From: Streptomyces sp. D2-8
GTDB lineage: Bacteria > Actinomycetota > Actinomycetes > Streptomycetales > Streptomycetaceae
Direction: 5' to 3'
Length of the DNA stretch: 64,000 bases
Assembly: GCF_023184515.1 (NCBI RefSeq)
Contig: NZ_JAAHBP010000022.1
Coordinates: forward strand, 117,826-181,825
Positions 1-8,575 of the stretch are shown piece by piece. The notes under the pieces were generated by a model. That model was not told the origin of the DNA and searched no databases. It was given only the letters and a program-made list of their open reading frames with translations. The position numbers were made by a program, and so were the translations under genes. Position 1 is the first letter of the stretch. Every line of letters starts with the position of its first letter.

Positions 1-1520
1 CCGGCATCCGCACGGGCGGCGCCGGTCCCTGTGCCGGTCTCTCTGCCGCCGGAATCGCCGAGGAGGGCGACCGTGGTGCCGGCGGCGGCGAGGACGACGG
101 TGACGGCCGCGACGGCGAGCAGGACGCGCGTCCTGCGGCGGGACGCCGCGCGGTCGGCGTTCAGCGGGCCGGTGGGGGCGGAGACGCCGGGAGCGGTGCT
201 GCCGGGGCCGACCGGGCCGAAGCCCTGGGGGCTGGTGCCCGGGTTCTGCGGGCCGGGGCCCGAGGGCATGGGGTGACCGGAGCCCGAGGCCTGCGCGCCG
301 GGGCCCGTCGGCGCGGGGTGCCCGGAGCCCGTTCCCTGCGCACCGGAGCCGGTTCCCTGCGCGCCGGGGCCCGTCGGCGGGGCGTGACCGGATCCTGTGC
401 CCTGCGGGCCGAAGCCTCCCGGCGCCGGCCCGCCGGCACCGGCGTGCCCTGGACCGTCATGGCCCTCGGTCCCCGCCGCCCCCGCGGCTCCGAGCGCGGC
501 TGCCGTGCCGAGGCCCGGGGTCTTCGCGCTTCCGTGGGGTCCTGCGGCGCCCGGCTGCGGGGGTCCGAACCCCGGCGGCACCGACGGGACGCTGCGCTCC
601 GTCTCCGCGCGCGGGGGCGTGGCCGCGGGGCCCCGCAAGGGAGAGGTCGGTGTGTCCGTGCCGCCCGCGTCCGCGACCGCCTGGAGCAGTGCGCGGGCCT
701 GGTCGGCTTCCGGGCGGGACTCGGGGCGTTTGTCCATCAGCCGCTGGAGGACGGGCGCGAGGGAGCTGGCGCGACGGGCCTCCGGCAGCGGCTCGGTGAC
801 GATCGCGGTGAGCGTGGAGAACGTGGAGGTGCGGCGGAAGGGCGAGGAGCCCTCGACGGCCGCGTACAGCGTGGCGCCCAGGGCCCAGATGTCGGAGGCG
901 GGGCCCGGGTCGGCGCCCTGGGCGCGTTCGGGGGCCAGGTAGTCGAGGGAGCCGACGAGTTCGCCGCTGCGCGTGAGGCGCGTGGCCGAACCGTCCCCCG
1001 GATCGTCCATCGTGGCGATGCCGAAGTCGGTGAGGACGACCCGGCCCGAGCGGTCGAGGAGGATGTTGCCCGGCTTGACGTCCCGGTGCAGGACGCCGGC
1101 GCGGTGGGCTGCGGCCAGCGCGTCCATGACCTTCGCGCCGATCCCGGTCGCCTCACCCGGGTCCAGCGGGCCGCGCTCGCGCAGGACGTCGTCCAGGGAC
1201 GGCCCGTCGACCAGCTCCATCACGATGAGCGGGCGGCCGTCGACCTTGGCGATGTCGTGCACGGCGATGACGCCGGGGTGTCGCACCCGGGCCGCCGCAC
1301 GCGCCTCGCGCTGCATCCGCAGTCGTAGATCGGCCAGTTCGGGACCGGCCGCGTCCGTGTAGGTACGCAGTTCCTTGACCGCGACCTCACGGCCGAGGAC
1401 CTCGTCGACGGCCTTCCAGACGACGCCCATGCCGCCGCGCCCCAGCGCCGCCGTGACGCGATAGCGGCCTGCCAGCAGCCGTCCGGCCCCGTCCGTCTGC
1501 CCGTACTCCCCCGTCGACAC
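1..1520 (-). CDS. Serine/threonine protein kinase, PknB-like (3' end outside window)
   Basis: This is a Hanks-type membrane-anchored kinase that phosphorylates proteins on Ser/Thr. About 506 codons are visible and the gene runs off the left edge. The GTG start at 1520 lies behind an AGGAACGGGG stretch. The kinase domain begins near residue 19: glycine loop GRGGMGVVW at 27-35, ATP-binding Lys49 in VAVK, HRDVKPGN near 145 and DFG near 164. After residue about 290 comes a long Gly/Pro/Ala/Ser linker built on repeats such as GPGAQGTGSG, then a transmembrane helix at about 463-485 preceded by basic RRRTR. An extracellular sensor part would follow beyond the window. Family assignment is firm; substrate and signal are unknown. 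Confidence 0.93.
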   Translation of the reverse strand, partial: MSTGEYGQTDGAGRLLAGRYRVTAALGRGGMGVVWKAVDEVLGREVAVKELRTYTDAAGPELADLRLRMQREARAAARVRHPGVIAVHDIAKVDGRPLIVMELVDGPSLDDVLRERGPLDPGEATGIGAKVMDALAAAHRAGVLHRDVKPGNILLDRSGRVVLTDFGIATMDDPGDGSATRLTRSGELVGSLDYLAPERAQGADPGPASDIWALGATLYAAVEGSSPFRRTSTFSTLTAIVTEPLPEARRASSLAPVLQRLMDKRPESRPEADQARALLQAVADAGGTDTPTSPLRGPAATPPRAETERSVPSVPPGFGPPQPGAAGPHGSAKTPGLGTAAALGAAGAAGTEGHDGPGHAGAGGPAPGGFGPQGTGSGHAPPTGPGAQGTGSGAQGTGSGHPAPTGPGAQASGSGHPMPSGPGPQNPGTSPQGFGPVGPGSTAPGVSAPTGPLNADRAASRRRTRVLLAVAAVTVVLAAAGTTVALLGDSGGRETGTGTGAARADA

Positions 1521-1674
1521 CGCTGCCCCGTTCCTGTGGCCCCACCGGCCGCACCGACGACCGACACCGTCGGTGCGTGGCGTACAGACTACGGGGCGGC
1601 GGTGACGGCGACAGCCGTCGGCGACGGCTGTGACAGGGCCGGTACGTGTCGGCCGAACCGCCGTACGGAGGCCG

Positions 1675-2976
1675 TCAGGCGGAGGCCGTCAGATCCCCGC
1701 GCCGGGGCACCGCGAAGCTCTCCAGGTCCGCCCGGGTCAGACCGGCCAGGCGGGCGACCTCCCCGATGTCGAGGGCGCCGCAGTCCAGGCCGCGCAGCAG
1801 GTAGCCGCTGAGGGCCTTGGCGGTGGCCGGCTCGTCCATGACGTCGCCGCCGGTGCGGTTGGCGTAGCGGGACAGACGGGCGGCGGCCTGCTCGAAGCCC
1901 TCGCGGTAGAAGGCGAAGACGGCCGCGTAGCGGGTGGGGATGTGGCCGGGGTGCATGTCCCAGCCCTGGTAGTAGGCGCGGGCCAGGGCGCGGCGGGTGA
2001 GGCCGTAGTGCAGGCGCCAGGCGTCGTGGACCTTCGCGGTGGGACCGACTGGCAGGACGTTCGTCGAGCCGTCCGAGACCCGTACGCCGGTACCGGCCGC
2101 CGCGACCTGCATGACGGCCTTGGCGTGGTCCGCGGCGGGGTGGTCACTGGCCTGGTGGGCGGCGGAGACGCCGAGGCAGGCGCTGTAGTCGAAGGTGCCG
2201 TAGTGCAGGCCGGTGGCGCGGCCCTCGGCGGCCTGGATCATGCGGGCGACGGTGGCGGTGCCGTCGGCGGCGAGGATGGACTGGCTGGTCTCGATCTGGA
2301 TCTCGAAGCCGATCCGGCCGGGTTCGAGGCCGTGTGCCTTCTCGAAGGCGTCCAGCAGCCGCGCCATGGCCGTGACCTGCTCGGCGTACGTGACCTTCGG
2401 CAGGGTGAGCACCAGCCCGTCGGGCAGGCCGCCGGCCTCCATCAGGCCGGTGAGGAAGATGTCGAGGGTGCGGATGCCCCGGGCGCGTACGGGCGCTTCC
2501 ATGCACTTCGTGCGGATGCCCATGTAGGGGGCGGCGGTGCCGTCCTCGTAGGCCTCGGCGACGATCCGGGCGGCGCGGGCGGCGGCCTCGTCCTCCTCGG
2601 CGTCGGGGCGGTTGCCGTAGCCGTCCTCGAAGTCGACGCGCAGGTCCTCGACGGGCTCGCGTTCCAGCTTGGCGCGCACGCGCGCGTGGACGGGCTCGGC
2701 GAGCTCGTCGGCGAGGCCGAGGACGGCGGCGAAGGACGCCGCGTCCGGGGCGTGCTCGTCGAGGGCGGCGAGCGCCCGGTCGCCCCAGGCGCGGATGGTG
2801 TCGGCGGCGAAGACGTCGCCGGGCACGTAGACGGTGTGGACGGGCTGGCGGGTGCCGGGGTCGCCGGGGTAGCGGCGCTCCAGCTCCGCGTCGACCGGCG
2901 CGAGGGAGGCGCTGATCTCCTCGCTGACGGCGCCCGCGAGGCTCGTCGCCACCTTCTCCTGCTGGCCCTGACCCAT
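1675..2976 (-). CDS. CitE/HpcH-fold aldolase-like protein (DUF6986 type)
   Basis: The 433-residue protein resembles the DUF6986 family of the pyruvate/phosphoenolpyruvate lyase superfamily. It has the LRVDFEDGYG motif near residue 113, typical of Mg-binding CitE-like aldolases, then TLPKV, FEIQIET and GLHYGTFDY strand motifs of the TIM barrel. The ATG start at 2976 follows AGGAGGG at good spacing. In Streptomyces such proteins are often found with glyoxylate and purine catabolism genes, so cleavage or formation of a glyoxylate/malate-type C-C bond is a reasonable guess, but no such partner is present here. A perfect palindrome upstream (2994-3008) suggests IclR-type control. The exact substrate cannot be read from the sequence. 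Confidence 0.85.
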   Translation of the reverse strand: MGQGQQEKVATSLAGAVSEEISASLAPVDAELERRYPGDPGTRQPVHTVYVPGDVFAADTIRAWGDRALAALDEHAPDAASFAAVLGLADELAEPVHARVRAKLEREPVEDLRVDFEDGYGNRPDAEEDEAAARAARIVAEAYEDGTAAPYMGIRTKCMEAPVRARGIRTLDIFLTGLMEAGGLPDGLVLTLPKVTYAEQVTAMARLLDAFEKAHGLEPGRIGFEIQIETSQSILAADGTATVARMIQAAEGRATGLHYGTFDYSACLGVSAAHQASDHPAADHAKAVMQVAAAGTGVRVSDGSTNVLPVGPTAKVHDAWRLHYGLTRRALARAYYQGWDMHPGHIPTRYAAVFAFYREGFEQAAARLSRYANRTGGDVMDEPATAKALSGYLLRGLDCGALDIGEVARLAGLTRADLESFAVPRRGDLTASA

Positions 2977-2993
2977 CCCGAGACCCTCCTATT

Positions 2994-3008
2994 TTCCGCT
3001 GTGCGGAA
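2994..3008. promoter_or_regulatory. Perfect palindromic operator, IclR-like
   Basis: The half sites TTCCGC and GCGGAA are separated by 3 bases. The site ends 17 bases before the aldolase start, next to its ribosome binding site. The form resembles operators of IclR-family regulators such as AllR, which represses purine/glyoxylate genes in Streptomyces. Binding is inferred. Confidence 0.6.
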
Positions 3009-3170
3009 TCAACAATCCGTAGAGCGAAGTTATCGGCCCACCTTCGGCCTGGTCAACACCGTCGTGAAGTGGGGTTCCCCATCCTTCACCCTTGGTCACC
3101 GCCGACCCGCCCTCATCTTCCGTATTCAGAAGGCAAGCTTCATCCTGACGTGCAAGGGGAGGGAGACCAC

Positions 3171-4076
3171 GTGCCGAACGAGGTCGGAGTGACGCGCCGC
3201 CACGGGCTCAAGGCAGCGGCGGCCGCCGCCGTCGCAGGACCGCTGCTCACCACCGCGGGCCCCACACAGCCCGCGTCCGCCGGCGAGCACCCGGGCGCCC
3301 TGGACGTCATGACGTTCAACGTCCGCTTCGGGACCGTCGTCGACAGGACACCGCGCTGGGAGGTGCGCCGACCGGTGATGCGAGAACTGCTGCGCCGCGA
3401 GCGACCGCACGTCATCGGCACCCAGGAAGGGCTCTACCGGCAAGTGCGCGCGATCGAGAAGGATCTCGGCGAGCACTACGACTGGATCGGCACCGGACGC
3501 GGGGGCGGCAGCAAGGACGAGTTCATGGCGGTCTTCTACGACACGCGCAGACTCGAGCCGATCGAGTTCGACCACTTCTGGCTGTCCGGCACCCCCTACA
3601 CGATCGCCTCGAACACCTGGGACGCGGACTGGCTGCGCATGGTGACCTGGGTCCGTTTCGCCGATCTCGCCGACGGAGGACGGGAGTTCTACGTCCTCAA
3701 CACCCACCTGGACAGCGTCAGCCAGTACGCCCGGGAACGCTCGGCGGGGCTCATCGGCGAGACGATCGCCGCGTGGGACCGGTCGTCACCGGTCATCGTC
3801 ACCGGCGACTTCAACGCGGCCGCCCACGACAACCGGGTGCACGACCTCATGCTGGACATCGGACTGGTGGACGCCTGGGACGCGGCGGCTTCGCGGGGTC
3901 CGGCGTACGGGACGCACCACGGCTACCGGGCGCCCAGGCCCGGCGGGCGGCGCATCGACTGGATCCTCACCACGCCCGGGGTGACCACGCACTGGGCCGG
4001 GATGAACACCTTCAGCGCGGACGGGACGTATCCGAGCGACCATCTGCCGGTGCAGGCCTCGATGACCCTGGGATGA
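3171..4076 (+). CDS. Tat-exported endonuclease/exonuclease/phosphatase family protein
   Basis: The 302-residue protein has the DNase I/sphingomyelinase-like fold: MTFNVRFG with the metal-site Asn near residue 49, GTQEG with a metal-binding Glu, NTHLDS, VTGDFNA and the C-terminal SDHLPV. The GTG at 3171 follows GGGGAGGGAGACC and gives an N-terminus with RRHGLK at residues 9-14, an Ala-rich hydrophobic stretch and an ASA-like cleavage site, so Tat export is likely. A more upstream in-frame ATG at 3069 lacks a ribosome binding site and would bury the signal peptide. It may act on nucleic acid, phosphoinositide or another phosphodiester outside the cell; the substrate is unknown. A strong terminator follows. 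Confidence 0.88.
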   Translation: MPNEVGVTRRHGLKAAAAAAVAGPLLTTAGPTQPASAGEHPGALDVMTFNVRFGTVVDRTPRWEVRRPVMRELLRRERPHVIGTQEGLYRQVRAIEKDLGEHYDWIGTGRGGGSKDEFMAVFYDTRRLEPIEFDHFWLSGTPYTIASNTWDADWLRMVTWVRFADLADGGREFYVLNTHLDSVSQYARERSAGLIGETIAAWDRSSPVIVTGDFNAAAHDNRVHDLMLDIGLVDAWDAAASRGPAYGTHHGYRAPRPGGRRIDWILTTPGVTTHWAGMNTFSADGTYPSDHLPVQASMTLG

Positions 4077-4080
4077 GAAG

Positions 4081-4116
4081 AGGCCCCCGTGACCGTTCGC
4101 GCGGTCACGGGGGCCT
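4081..4116. terminator. Bidirectional terminator between convergent genes
   Basis: A perfect 14-base stem (AGGCCCCCGTGACC with its complement) closes an 8-base loop. It sits between the nuclease-like gene and etfA, which converge, so it can end transcription from both sides. Confidence 0.9.
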
Positions 4117-4133
4117 TCCACAGCCGGGGTCGA

Positions 4134-5096
4134 TCAGCCCTTGCGGGTCTTGATCTCCTCGGTCAGGGCCGGGACGACGTCGAAGAGGTCGCCGACGACG
4201 CCGTAGTCGACGAGGTCGAAGATCGGGGCCTCGGCGTCCTTGTTGACCGCCACGATCGTCTTCGAGGTCTGCATACCGGCGCGGTGCTGGATCGCGCCGG
4301 AGATGCCGTTGGCGATGTACAGCTGCGGCGAGACGGACTTGCCGGTCTGGCCGACCTGGTTGGTGTGCGGGTACCAGCCGGCGTCGACCGCGGCACGCGA
4401 GGCACCGACAGCGGCACCGAGGGAGTCGGCGAGCGCCTCGATGATCGCGAAGTTCTCCGAGCCGTTGACGCCACGGCCACCGGAGACCACGATCGCGGCC
4501 TCGGTCAGCTCCGGGCGGCCCGTCGACTCACGCGGCGTGCGGCCGGTGACCTTGGTGCCGGTGGCCTGCGCGGAGAAGGTCACGGACAGGGCCTCGACCG
4601 CGCCGGCGGCCGGGGCGGCCTCGACGGCGGCGCTGTTGGGCTTGACCGTGATGACCGGGGTGCCCTTGGAGACACGGGACTTGGTGGTGAAGGACGCGGC
4701 GAACACCGACTGCGTGGCCACCGGGCCCTCGTCGCCGGCCTCCAGGTCGACGGCGTCGGTGATGATGCCGGAACCCAGACGCAGCGCCAGACGGGCGGCG
4801 ATCTCCTTGCCCTCGGCGGAGGACGGCACCAGCACGGCGGCCGGGGACACGGCCTCGTGGGCGGCCTGGAGGGCGTCCACCTTCGGTACGACCAGGTAGT
4901 CGGCGTACTCCGCGGCCTCATGAGTGAGGACCTTGACCGCGCCGTGCTCGGCGAGCGTGGCGGCGGTGTCACCGGCGCCGGTGCCCAGCGCGACGGCGAC
5001 CGGCTCGCCGATGCGGCGGGCCAGGGTCAGCAGCTCCAGGGTGGGCTTGCGGACGGCGCCGTCCACGTGGTCGACGTAGACGAGAACTTCAGCCAT
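4134..5096 (-). CDS. etfA: Electron transfer flavoprotein alpha subunit
   Basis: This is the FAD-binding subunit of ETF, which takes electrons from acyl-CoA dehydrogenases and passes them to the quinone pool through ETF dehydrogenase. The 320 residues match the usual family length. The C-terminal FAD domain carries VSGGRGVNGSEN, GQTGKSVSPQLYIANGISG, the IQHRAGMQ stretch and AVNKDAEAPIFD. It is the second gene of an etfB-etfA pair with a 55-base spacer. The ETF dehydrogenase gene is not in the window. The divergent or distant acyl-CoA dehydrogenase (34081-35775) is a possible but unproven electron donor. Confidence 0.97.
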   Translation of the reverse strand: MAEVLVYVDHVDGAVRKPTLELLTLARRIGEPVAVALGTGAGDTAATLAEHGAVKVLTHEAAEYADYLVVPKVDALQAAHEAVSPAAVLVPSSAEGKEIAARLALRLGSGIITDAVDLEAGDEGPVATQSVFAASFTTKSRVSKGTPVITVKPNSAAVEAAPAAGAVEALSVTFSAQATGTKVTGRTPRESTGRPELTEAAIVVSGGRGVNGSENFAIIEALADSLGAAVGASRAAVDAGWYPHTNQVGQTGKSVSPQLYIANGISGAIQHRAGMQTSKTIVAVNKDAEAPIFDLVDYGVVGDLFDVVPALTEEIKTRKG

Positions 5097-5151
5097 GGGA
5101 CTTCTTCTCTCCTGCTTGCGAAAGATGAGGGGCGGTCAGCGAATGCCGGGC

Positions 5152-5940
5152 TCAGATGAACTTCTGGCCCGCGAGGAACTCAGCGAGCTGCTTGCCGCCC
5201 TCGCCCTCGTCCTTGACAATCGTGCCCGCGGTGCGGGCCGGGCGCTCGGCCGCGCCGTCGACCGCGGTCCAGGCGCCCTCCAGGCCGACCTCCTCGGCCT
5301 CGATGTCGAGGTCGGACAGGTCCCAGGACTCCACCGGCTTCTTCTTCGCCGCCATGATGCCCTTGAAGGACGGGTAACGCGCCTCGCCCGACTGGTCGGT
5401 CACCGACACGACCGCCGGCAGGGACGCCTCGAGGCTCTCCGAAGCGGCGTCGCCGTCGCGGCGGCCCTTGACCGTGCCGTCCTCGACGGAGACCTCGGAG
5501 AGCAGGGTGACCTGCGGGACGCCCAGGCGCTCGGCGAGCAGCGCGGGCACGACGCCCATGGTGCCGTCGGTGGAGGCCATGCCGGAGATGACCAGGTCGT
5601 AACCGGCCTTCTCGACGGCCTTGGCCAGGACCAGGGAGGTGCCGATGGCGTCGGTGCCGTGGATGTCGTCGTCCTCGACGTGGATCGCCTTGTCCGCGCC
5701 CATGGACAGCGCCTTGCGCAGGGCGTCCTTGGCGTCCTCGGGGCCCACCGTGAGGACGGTGATCTCCACGTCGTCGTCGGAGTTCTCGGAGATCTGCAGC
5801 GCCTGCTCGACCGCGTACTCGTCGAGCTCGGAGAGCAGACCGTCCACGTCGTCCCGGTCGACGGTCAGGTCATCGGCGAAGTGCCGGTCGCCAGTGGCGT
5901 CGGGCACGTACTTCACAGTGACAACGATCCTCAAGCTCAC
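5152..5940 (-). CDS. etfB: Electron transfer flavoprotein beta subunit
   Basis: This is the AMP-binding partner of EtfA. The 262 residues start MSLRIVVTVKYVPDATGD and contain the MGADKAIHVED and GVVPALLAERLG segments typical of EtfB, with the signature VEDGTVKGRRDGD near residue 150. The GTG start at 5940 follows AGGAGAG. It heads the etfBA operon. Two palindromes lie just upstream, the closer one (5970-5993) only 30 bases from the start, so repression by a dimeric regulator or a leader hairpin is likely. Confidence 0.97.
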   Translation of the reverse strand: MSLRIVVTVKYVPDATGDRHFADDLTVDRDDVDGLLSELDEYAVEQALQISENSDDDVEITVLTVGPEDAKDALRKALSMGADKAIHVEDDDIHGTDAIGTSLVLAKAVEKAGYDLVISGMASTDGTMGVVPALLAERLGVPQVTLLSEVSVEDGTVKGRRDGDAASESLEASLPAVVSVTDQSGEARYPSFKGIMAAKKKPVESWDLSDLDIEAEEVGLEGAWTAVDGAAERPARTAGTIVKDEGEGGKQLAEFLAGQKFI

Positions 5941-5969
5941 GCCGGCTCTCCTACTGCATCGTCATTTCC

Positions 5970-5993
5970 ATGCTGCCTACTTGCAGGCAGCAT
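5970..5993. promoter_or_regulatory. Perfect 9-base inverted repeat upstream of etfB
   Basis: The arms ATGCTGCCT and AGGCAGCAT flank a 6-base centre. The location in the etfB leader/promoter region suggests a regulator site or a 5' UTR hairpin. No regulator gene is adjacent. Confidence 0.55.
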
Positions 5994-6047
5994 AGGCGCC
6001 TCTAGCGTCCGATCCCGGTCGGGGCGACCCACGCCCCGAGCGAAATA

Positions 6048-6061
6048 TTACTCGTCAGTAC
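6048..6061. promoter_or_regulatory. TACT-N4-AGTA palindrome, TetR-like operator candidate
   Basis: The sequence TTACTCGTCAGTAC lies 110 bases upstream of etfB. TTACT-type palindromes occur before fatty acid degradation genes under TetR/FadR-type regulators. The arms are short, so this is a weak call. Confidence 0.35.
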
Positions 6062-6159
6062 ACCCAGTTCGTTCCCGCTAAGCAAGCGCTTTGAACTGTG
6101 ACCTTCGCAACGCAGCGTAACCGGAACTCGACGGTCACGCAGCCCGGGGGACGCCCGGC

Positions 6160-6651
6160 TCAGTCGCGCAGACGCTGGAAACGTCCCTGGTGGTAGAGGA
6201 GCGGACGGCCGGTGCCCGTGGGGTCGCCGTGCACGACCTCCGCGATCACGATCCGGTGGTCCCCGGCGGGCACGCGCGTGACGACCCGGCCCACCAGCCA
6301 GGCGAGCACGCCGTCGAGGAGGGGCACGCCCTCGGGCCCCTCCCGCCAGCCGGTGGGCGGGCCGAAGCGGTCGGCACCACTGCGGGCGAAGGTGGCGGCC
6401 AGCTCCTGCTGGTGCTCGCCGAGGACGTGGACACCGACGTGCTCCGCCGCCGCGATGGCGGGCCAACTGGAGGCGCCGGTGCCGACGCCGAAGGACAGCA
6501 GGGGCGGCTCGGCGGAGACGGATGTCAGGGAGGTGGCGGTGAATCCCACCGGCCCCTCCTCGCCACGAGCGGTGATGACGGCGACCCCTGCCGCGTGCTG
6601 CCGGAAGACCGAGCGCAGGAGATCGGGCGTGGCGAGGAGGTCCGCAGGCAT
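6160..6651 (-). CDS. Flavin reductase-like FMN-binding protein
   Basis: The 163-residue protein has the flavin reductase domain fold: GVAVIT near residue 22, FTATSLTSVSAEPPLLSFGV, then HVLGEHQQELAATFA and a C-terminal RPLLYHQGRFQRL. Such proteins reduce FMN/FAD with NAD(P)H for a partner monooxygenase, or bind FMN tightly. The chosen ATG at 6651 gives the family N-terminus, but its ribosome binding site is weak; TTG codons further up are possible. It lies 84 bases after a thioredoxin gene on the same strand. No partner monooxygenase is adjacent, so the role is open. Confidence 0.88.
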   Translation of the reverse strand: MPADLLATPDLLRSVFRQHAAGVAVITARGEEGPVGFTATSLTSVSAEPPLLSFGVGTGASSWPAIAAAEHVGVHVLGEHQQELAATFARSGADRFGPPTGWREGPEGVPLLDGVLAWLVGRVVTRVPAGDHRIVIAEVVHGDPTGTGRPLLYHQGRFQRLRD

Positions 6652-6734
6652 GGGGTCAGGCTGACGATAAATGGTACGCGCAGTCAAGTTCGTTCCGTGA
6701 TGTGGGAGATGACTCACTGGCGGCACCACGCCCG

Positions 6735-7148
6735 TCACACCGCCTCCCCCAGCGCGGCGATCACGTCGGCCTTGCGCGGCTGCCCGGTGGCCCGCCGGAC
6801 CACGTGGCCGTCGGCGTCCAGGACCAGCACGGTCGGGGTCTTGAGGATGTCCAGCCGCCGCACGAGGTCCAAGTGCGCCTCGGCGTCGATCTCGACATGG
6901 GTCACGCCCGGCACCACGGCGGCGACCTCGCCGAGGACCCGCCGGGTCGCCCGGCAGGGCGCGCAGAACGCGCTGGAGAACTGCACGAGCGTGGCCCGCT
7001 CGCCGAGTTCCGCGCCCAGCTCCGCCGCATCGAGCCGCTTGCCGTCGTCCCGCCCGCGCACCCGCACACTCCCGCTCCGCCGCCGTTGCAGCACTCCGTA
7101 GGCGCTCGCCGCCGCGAGCACCACCGCACACACCACCAGTCCGGTCAT
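6735..7148 (-). CDS. Membrane-anchored thioredoxin-family protein
   Basis: The 137-residue protein begins with one transmembrane helix (about residues 3-20), followed by a basic stretch and a thioredoxin fold with the active site C62-A-P-C65 and the cis-Pro loop KTPTVLVLD. The thioredoxin part probably faces outward, acting in disulfide exchange. A TTG start 48 bases upstream would only add a polar segment; the ATG at 7148 gives the better N-terminus. It diverges from a DUF4395 gene whose product has a CLGC pair in the membrane, a recurrent neighbour of such thioredoxins in actinobacteria. Confidence 0.9.
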   Translation of the reverse strand: MTGLVVCAVVLAAASAYGVLQRRRSGSVRVRGRDDGKRLDAAELGAELGERATLVQFSSAFCAPCRATRRVLGEVAAVVPGVTHVEIDAEAHLDLVRRLDILKTPTVLVLDADGHVVRRATGQPRKADVIAALGEAV

Positions 7149-7225
7149 CACCTGCTGCAAGCGTTCACGAGACCGCAAAGATTCCCGCCCCCGCAATGCG
7201 GCCGCGCTGCGGAATGCTGTGTTCC

Positions 7226-7642
7226 ATGGACATCGATGTGAGAGGGCCGCGTTTCGGTGCGGCCGTCACGGCCGCCGTCCTGGCGGTCGTTCTGGTCACG
7301 GGGAGCGCCTGGCTGCTGGCCTGGCAGACGCTGGCGTTCCTGCTCGGCGCGGCGGGCGGGGTGCGCCGCTCCCCCTACGGCCTGCTGTTCGCCAAGGCCG
7401 TGCGGCCGCGGCTCGGGCCGCCGACGGAGTTCGAGGCGCCCGAACCGCCCCGCTTCGCCCAACTGGTGGGGCTGTTTTTCGCCGGACTCGGGCTTGCCGG
7501 CTACACCCTCGGTCCGGGCTGGCTGGGACTCGCGGCGACCGGCGCCGCACTCGCCGCCGCCTTCCTGAATGCGGCATTCGGGTACTGCCTGGGATGCGAG
7601 TTGTACCTGCTCGTGCGGCGGGTGACGGTCCGCGCGGGGTAA
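7226..7642 (+). CDS. DUF4395 integral membrane protein with a CxxC pair
   Basis: The 138-residue protein is hydrophobic, with helices at about 10-42, 78-98 and 100-118, and ends with GYCLGCELY where C121 and C124 form a CxxC pair next to the last helix. This is the DUF4395 arrangement. It is divergent from a membrane thioredoxin gene, so transfer of reducing power across the membrane to extracytoplasmic thiols is a plausible role. The ATG at 7226 has only a weak ribosome binding site. The intergenic region has the short palindrome CCGCAATGCGG at 7191-7201. Confidence 0.85.
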   Translation: MDIDVRGPRFGAAVTAAVLAVVLVTGSAWLLAWQTLAFLLGAAGGVRRSPYGLLFAKAVRPRLGPPTEFEAPEPPRFAQLVGLFFAGLGLAGYTLGPGWLGLAATGAALAAAFLNAAFGYCLGCELYLLVRRVTVRAG

Positions 7643-7828
7643 TGGGGACGCAAAAGCACGAGGTGGGAACCTGCGGGCGACGTGACGAGAATCTCGCCGC
7701 CGACGGGCACGAGGACTGGCTACCCGGCCGTTCTTCGGGCACGATCTGCGCAAGCCGTAAACCTACGGCTGCGTAACTTTCCACTGGGAATCCCTTCCCA
7801 GGCAGAGCAGGAAGGGTCCGACCCGCCC

Positions 7829-8557
7829 ATGGCAGAGCTCGTCTACCGTCCCGTCGTCGGTTTCGCCCGCACGCTGTTCAAGGTGTGGGACCTCAAGATC
7901 GACTGCCAGGGTTCGGAGAACATCCCGCGCTCGGGCGGCGCCGTGCTGGTGAGCAACCACATCAGCTACCTGGACTTCGTCTTCGACGGTCTGGCGGCCC
8001 TGCCGCAGAAACGTCTCGTGCGGTTCATGGCGAAGGAGTCCGTCTTCCGCCACAAGATCTCCGGCCCGCTGATGCGCGGGATGAAGCACATCCCCGTGGA
8101 CCGCAAGCAGGGCGAGGCGGCCTACGCGCACGCCCTGGACTCGCTGCGGTCTGGCGAGATCGTCGGGGTCTTCCCGGAGGCGACCATCTCGCAGTCGTTC
8201 ACGCTGAAGAGCTTCAAGTCGGGTGCCGCGCGCCTGGCCCAGGAGGCCGGCGTCCCCCTGATCCCGATGGCGGTGTGGGGCACGCAGCGGCTGTGGACCA
8301 AGGGCCAGCCGCGCAACTTCAAGCGCAGCCACATCCCCATCACGATCCGGGTGGGCGAGGCGATCGAGGCCTCCCGCGACAAGTACGCGGGCGCCATCAC
8401 GCGCCAGCTGCGCGAGCGGGTCCAGGAGCTCCTCGAGGCCGCCCAGCGCGCCTACCCCGTCCGCCCGAAGGGCCCGGACGACACCTGGTGGATGCCGGCC
8501 CACCTCGGCGGCACGGCCCCGACGCCGGAGCAGGTGCGGGCGGCCGAGGCACTCTGA
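7829..8557 (+). CDS. 1-acyl-sn-glycerol-3-phosphate acyltransferase (PlsC family)
   Basis: The 243-residue membrane-associated enzyme transfers an acyl chain to lysophosphatidic acid or a related acceptor. It has the acyltransferase block I NHISYLD with H44 and D49, block II around KESVFRHKISGPLMRGMKHIPVDR, block III FPEATIS near residue 125 and block IV VPLIPMAVWG. The ATG at 7829 follows GGAAGGG. A longer N-terminal reading is possible but would be non-homologous. It stands alone, followed by a convergent gene 18 bases away. Confidence 0.93.
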   Translation: MAELVYRPVVGFARTLFKVWDLKIDCQGSENIPRSGGAVLVSNHISYLDFVFDGLAALPQKRLVRFMAKESVFRHKISGPLMRGMKHIPVDRKQGEAAYAHALDSLRSGEIVGVFPEATISQSFTLKSFKSGAARLAQEAGVPLIPMAVWGTQRLWTKGQPRNFKRSHIPITIRVGEAIEASRDKYAGAITRQLRERVQELLEAAQRAYPVRPKGPDDTWWMPAHLGGTAPTPEQVRAAEAL

Positions 8558-8575
8558 GGCACGCCCGGCCGGGGC

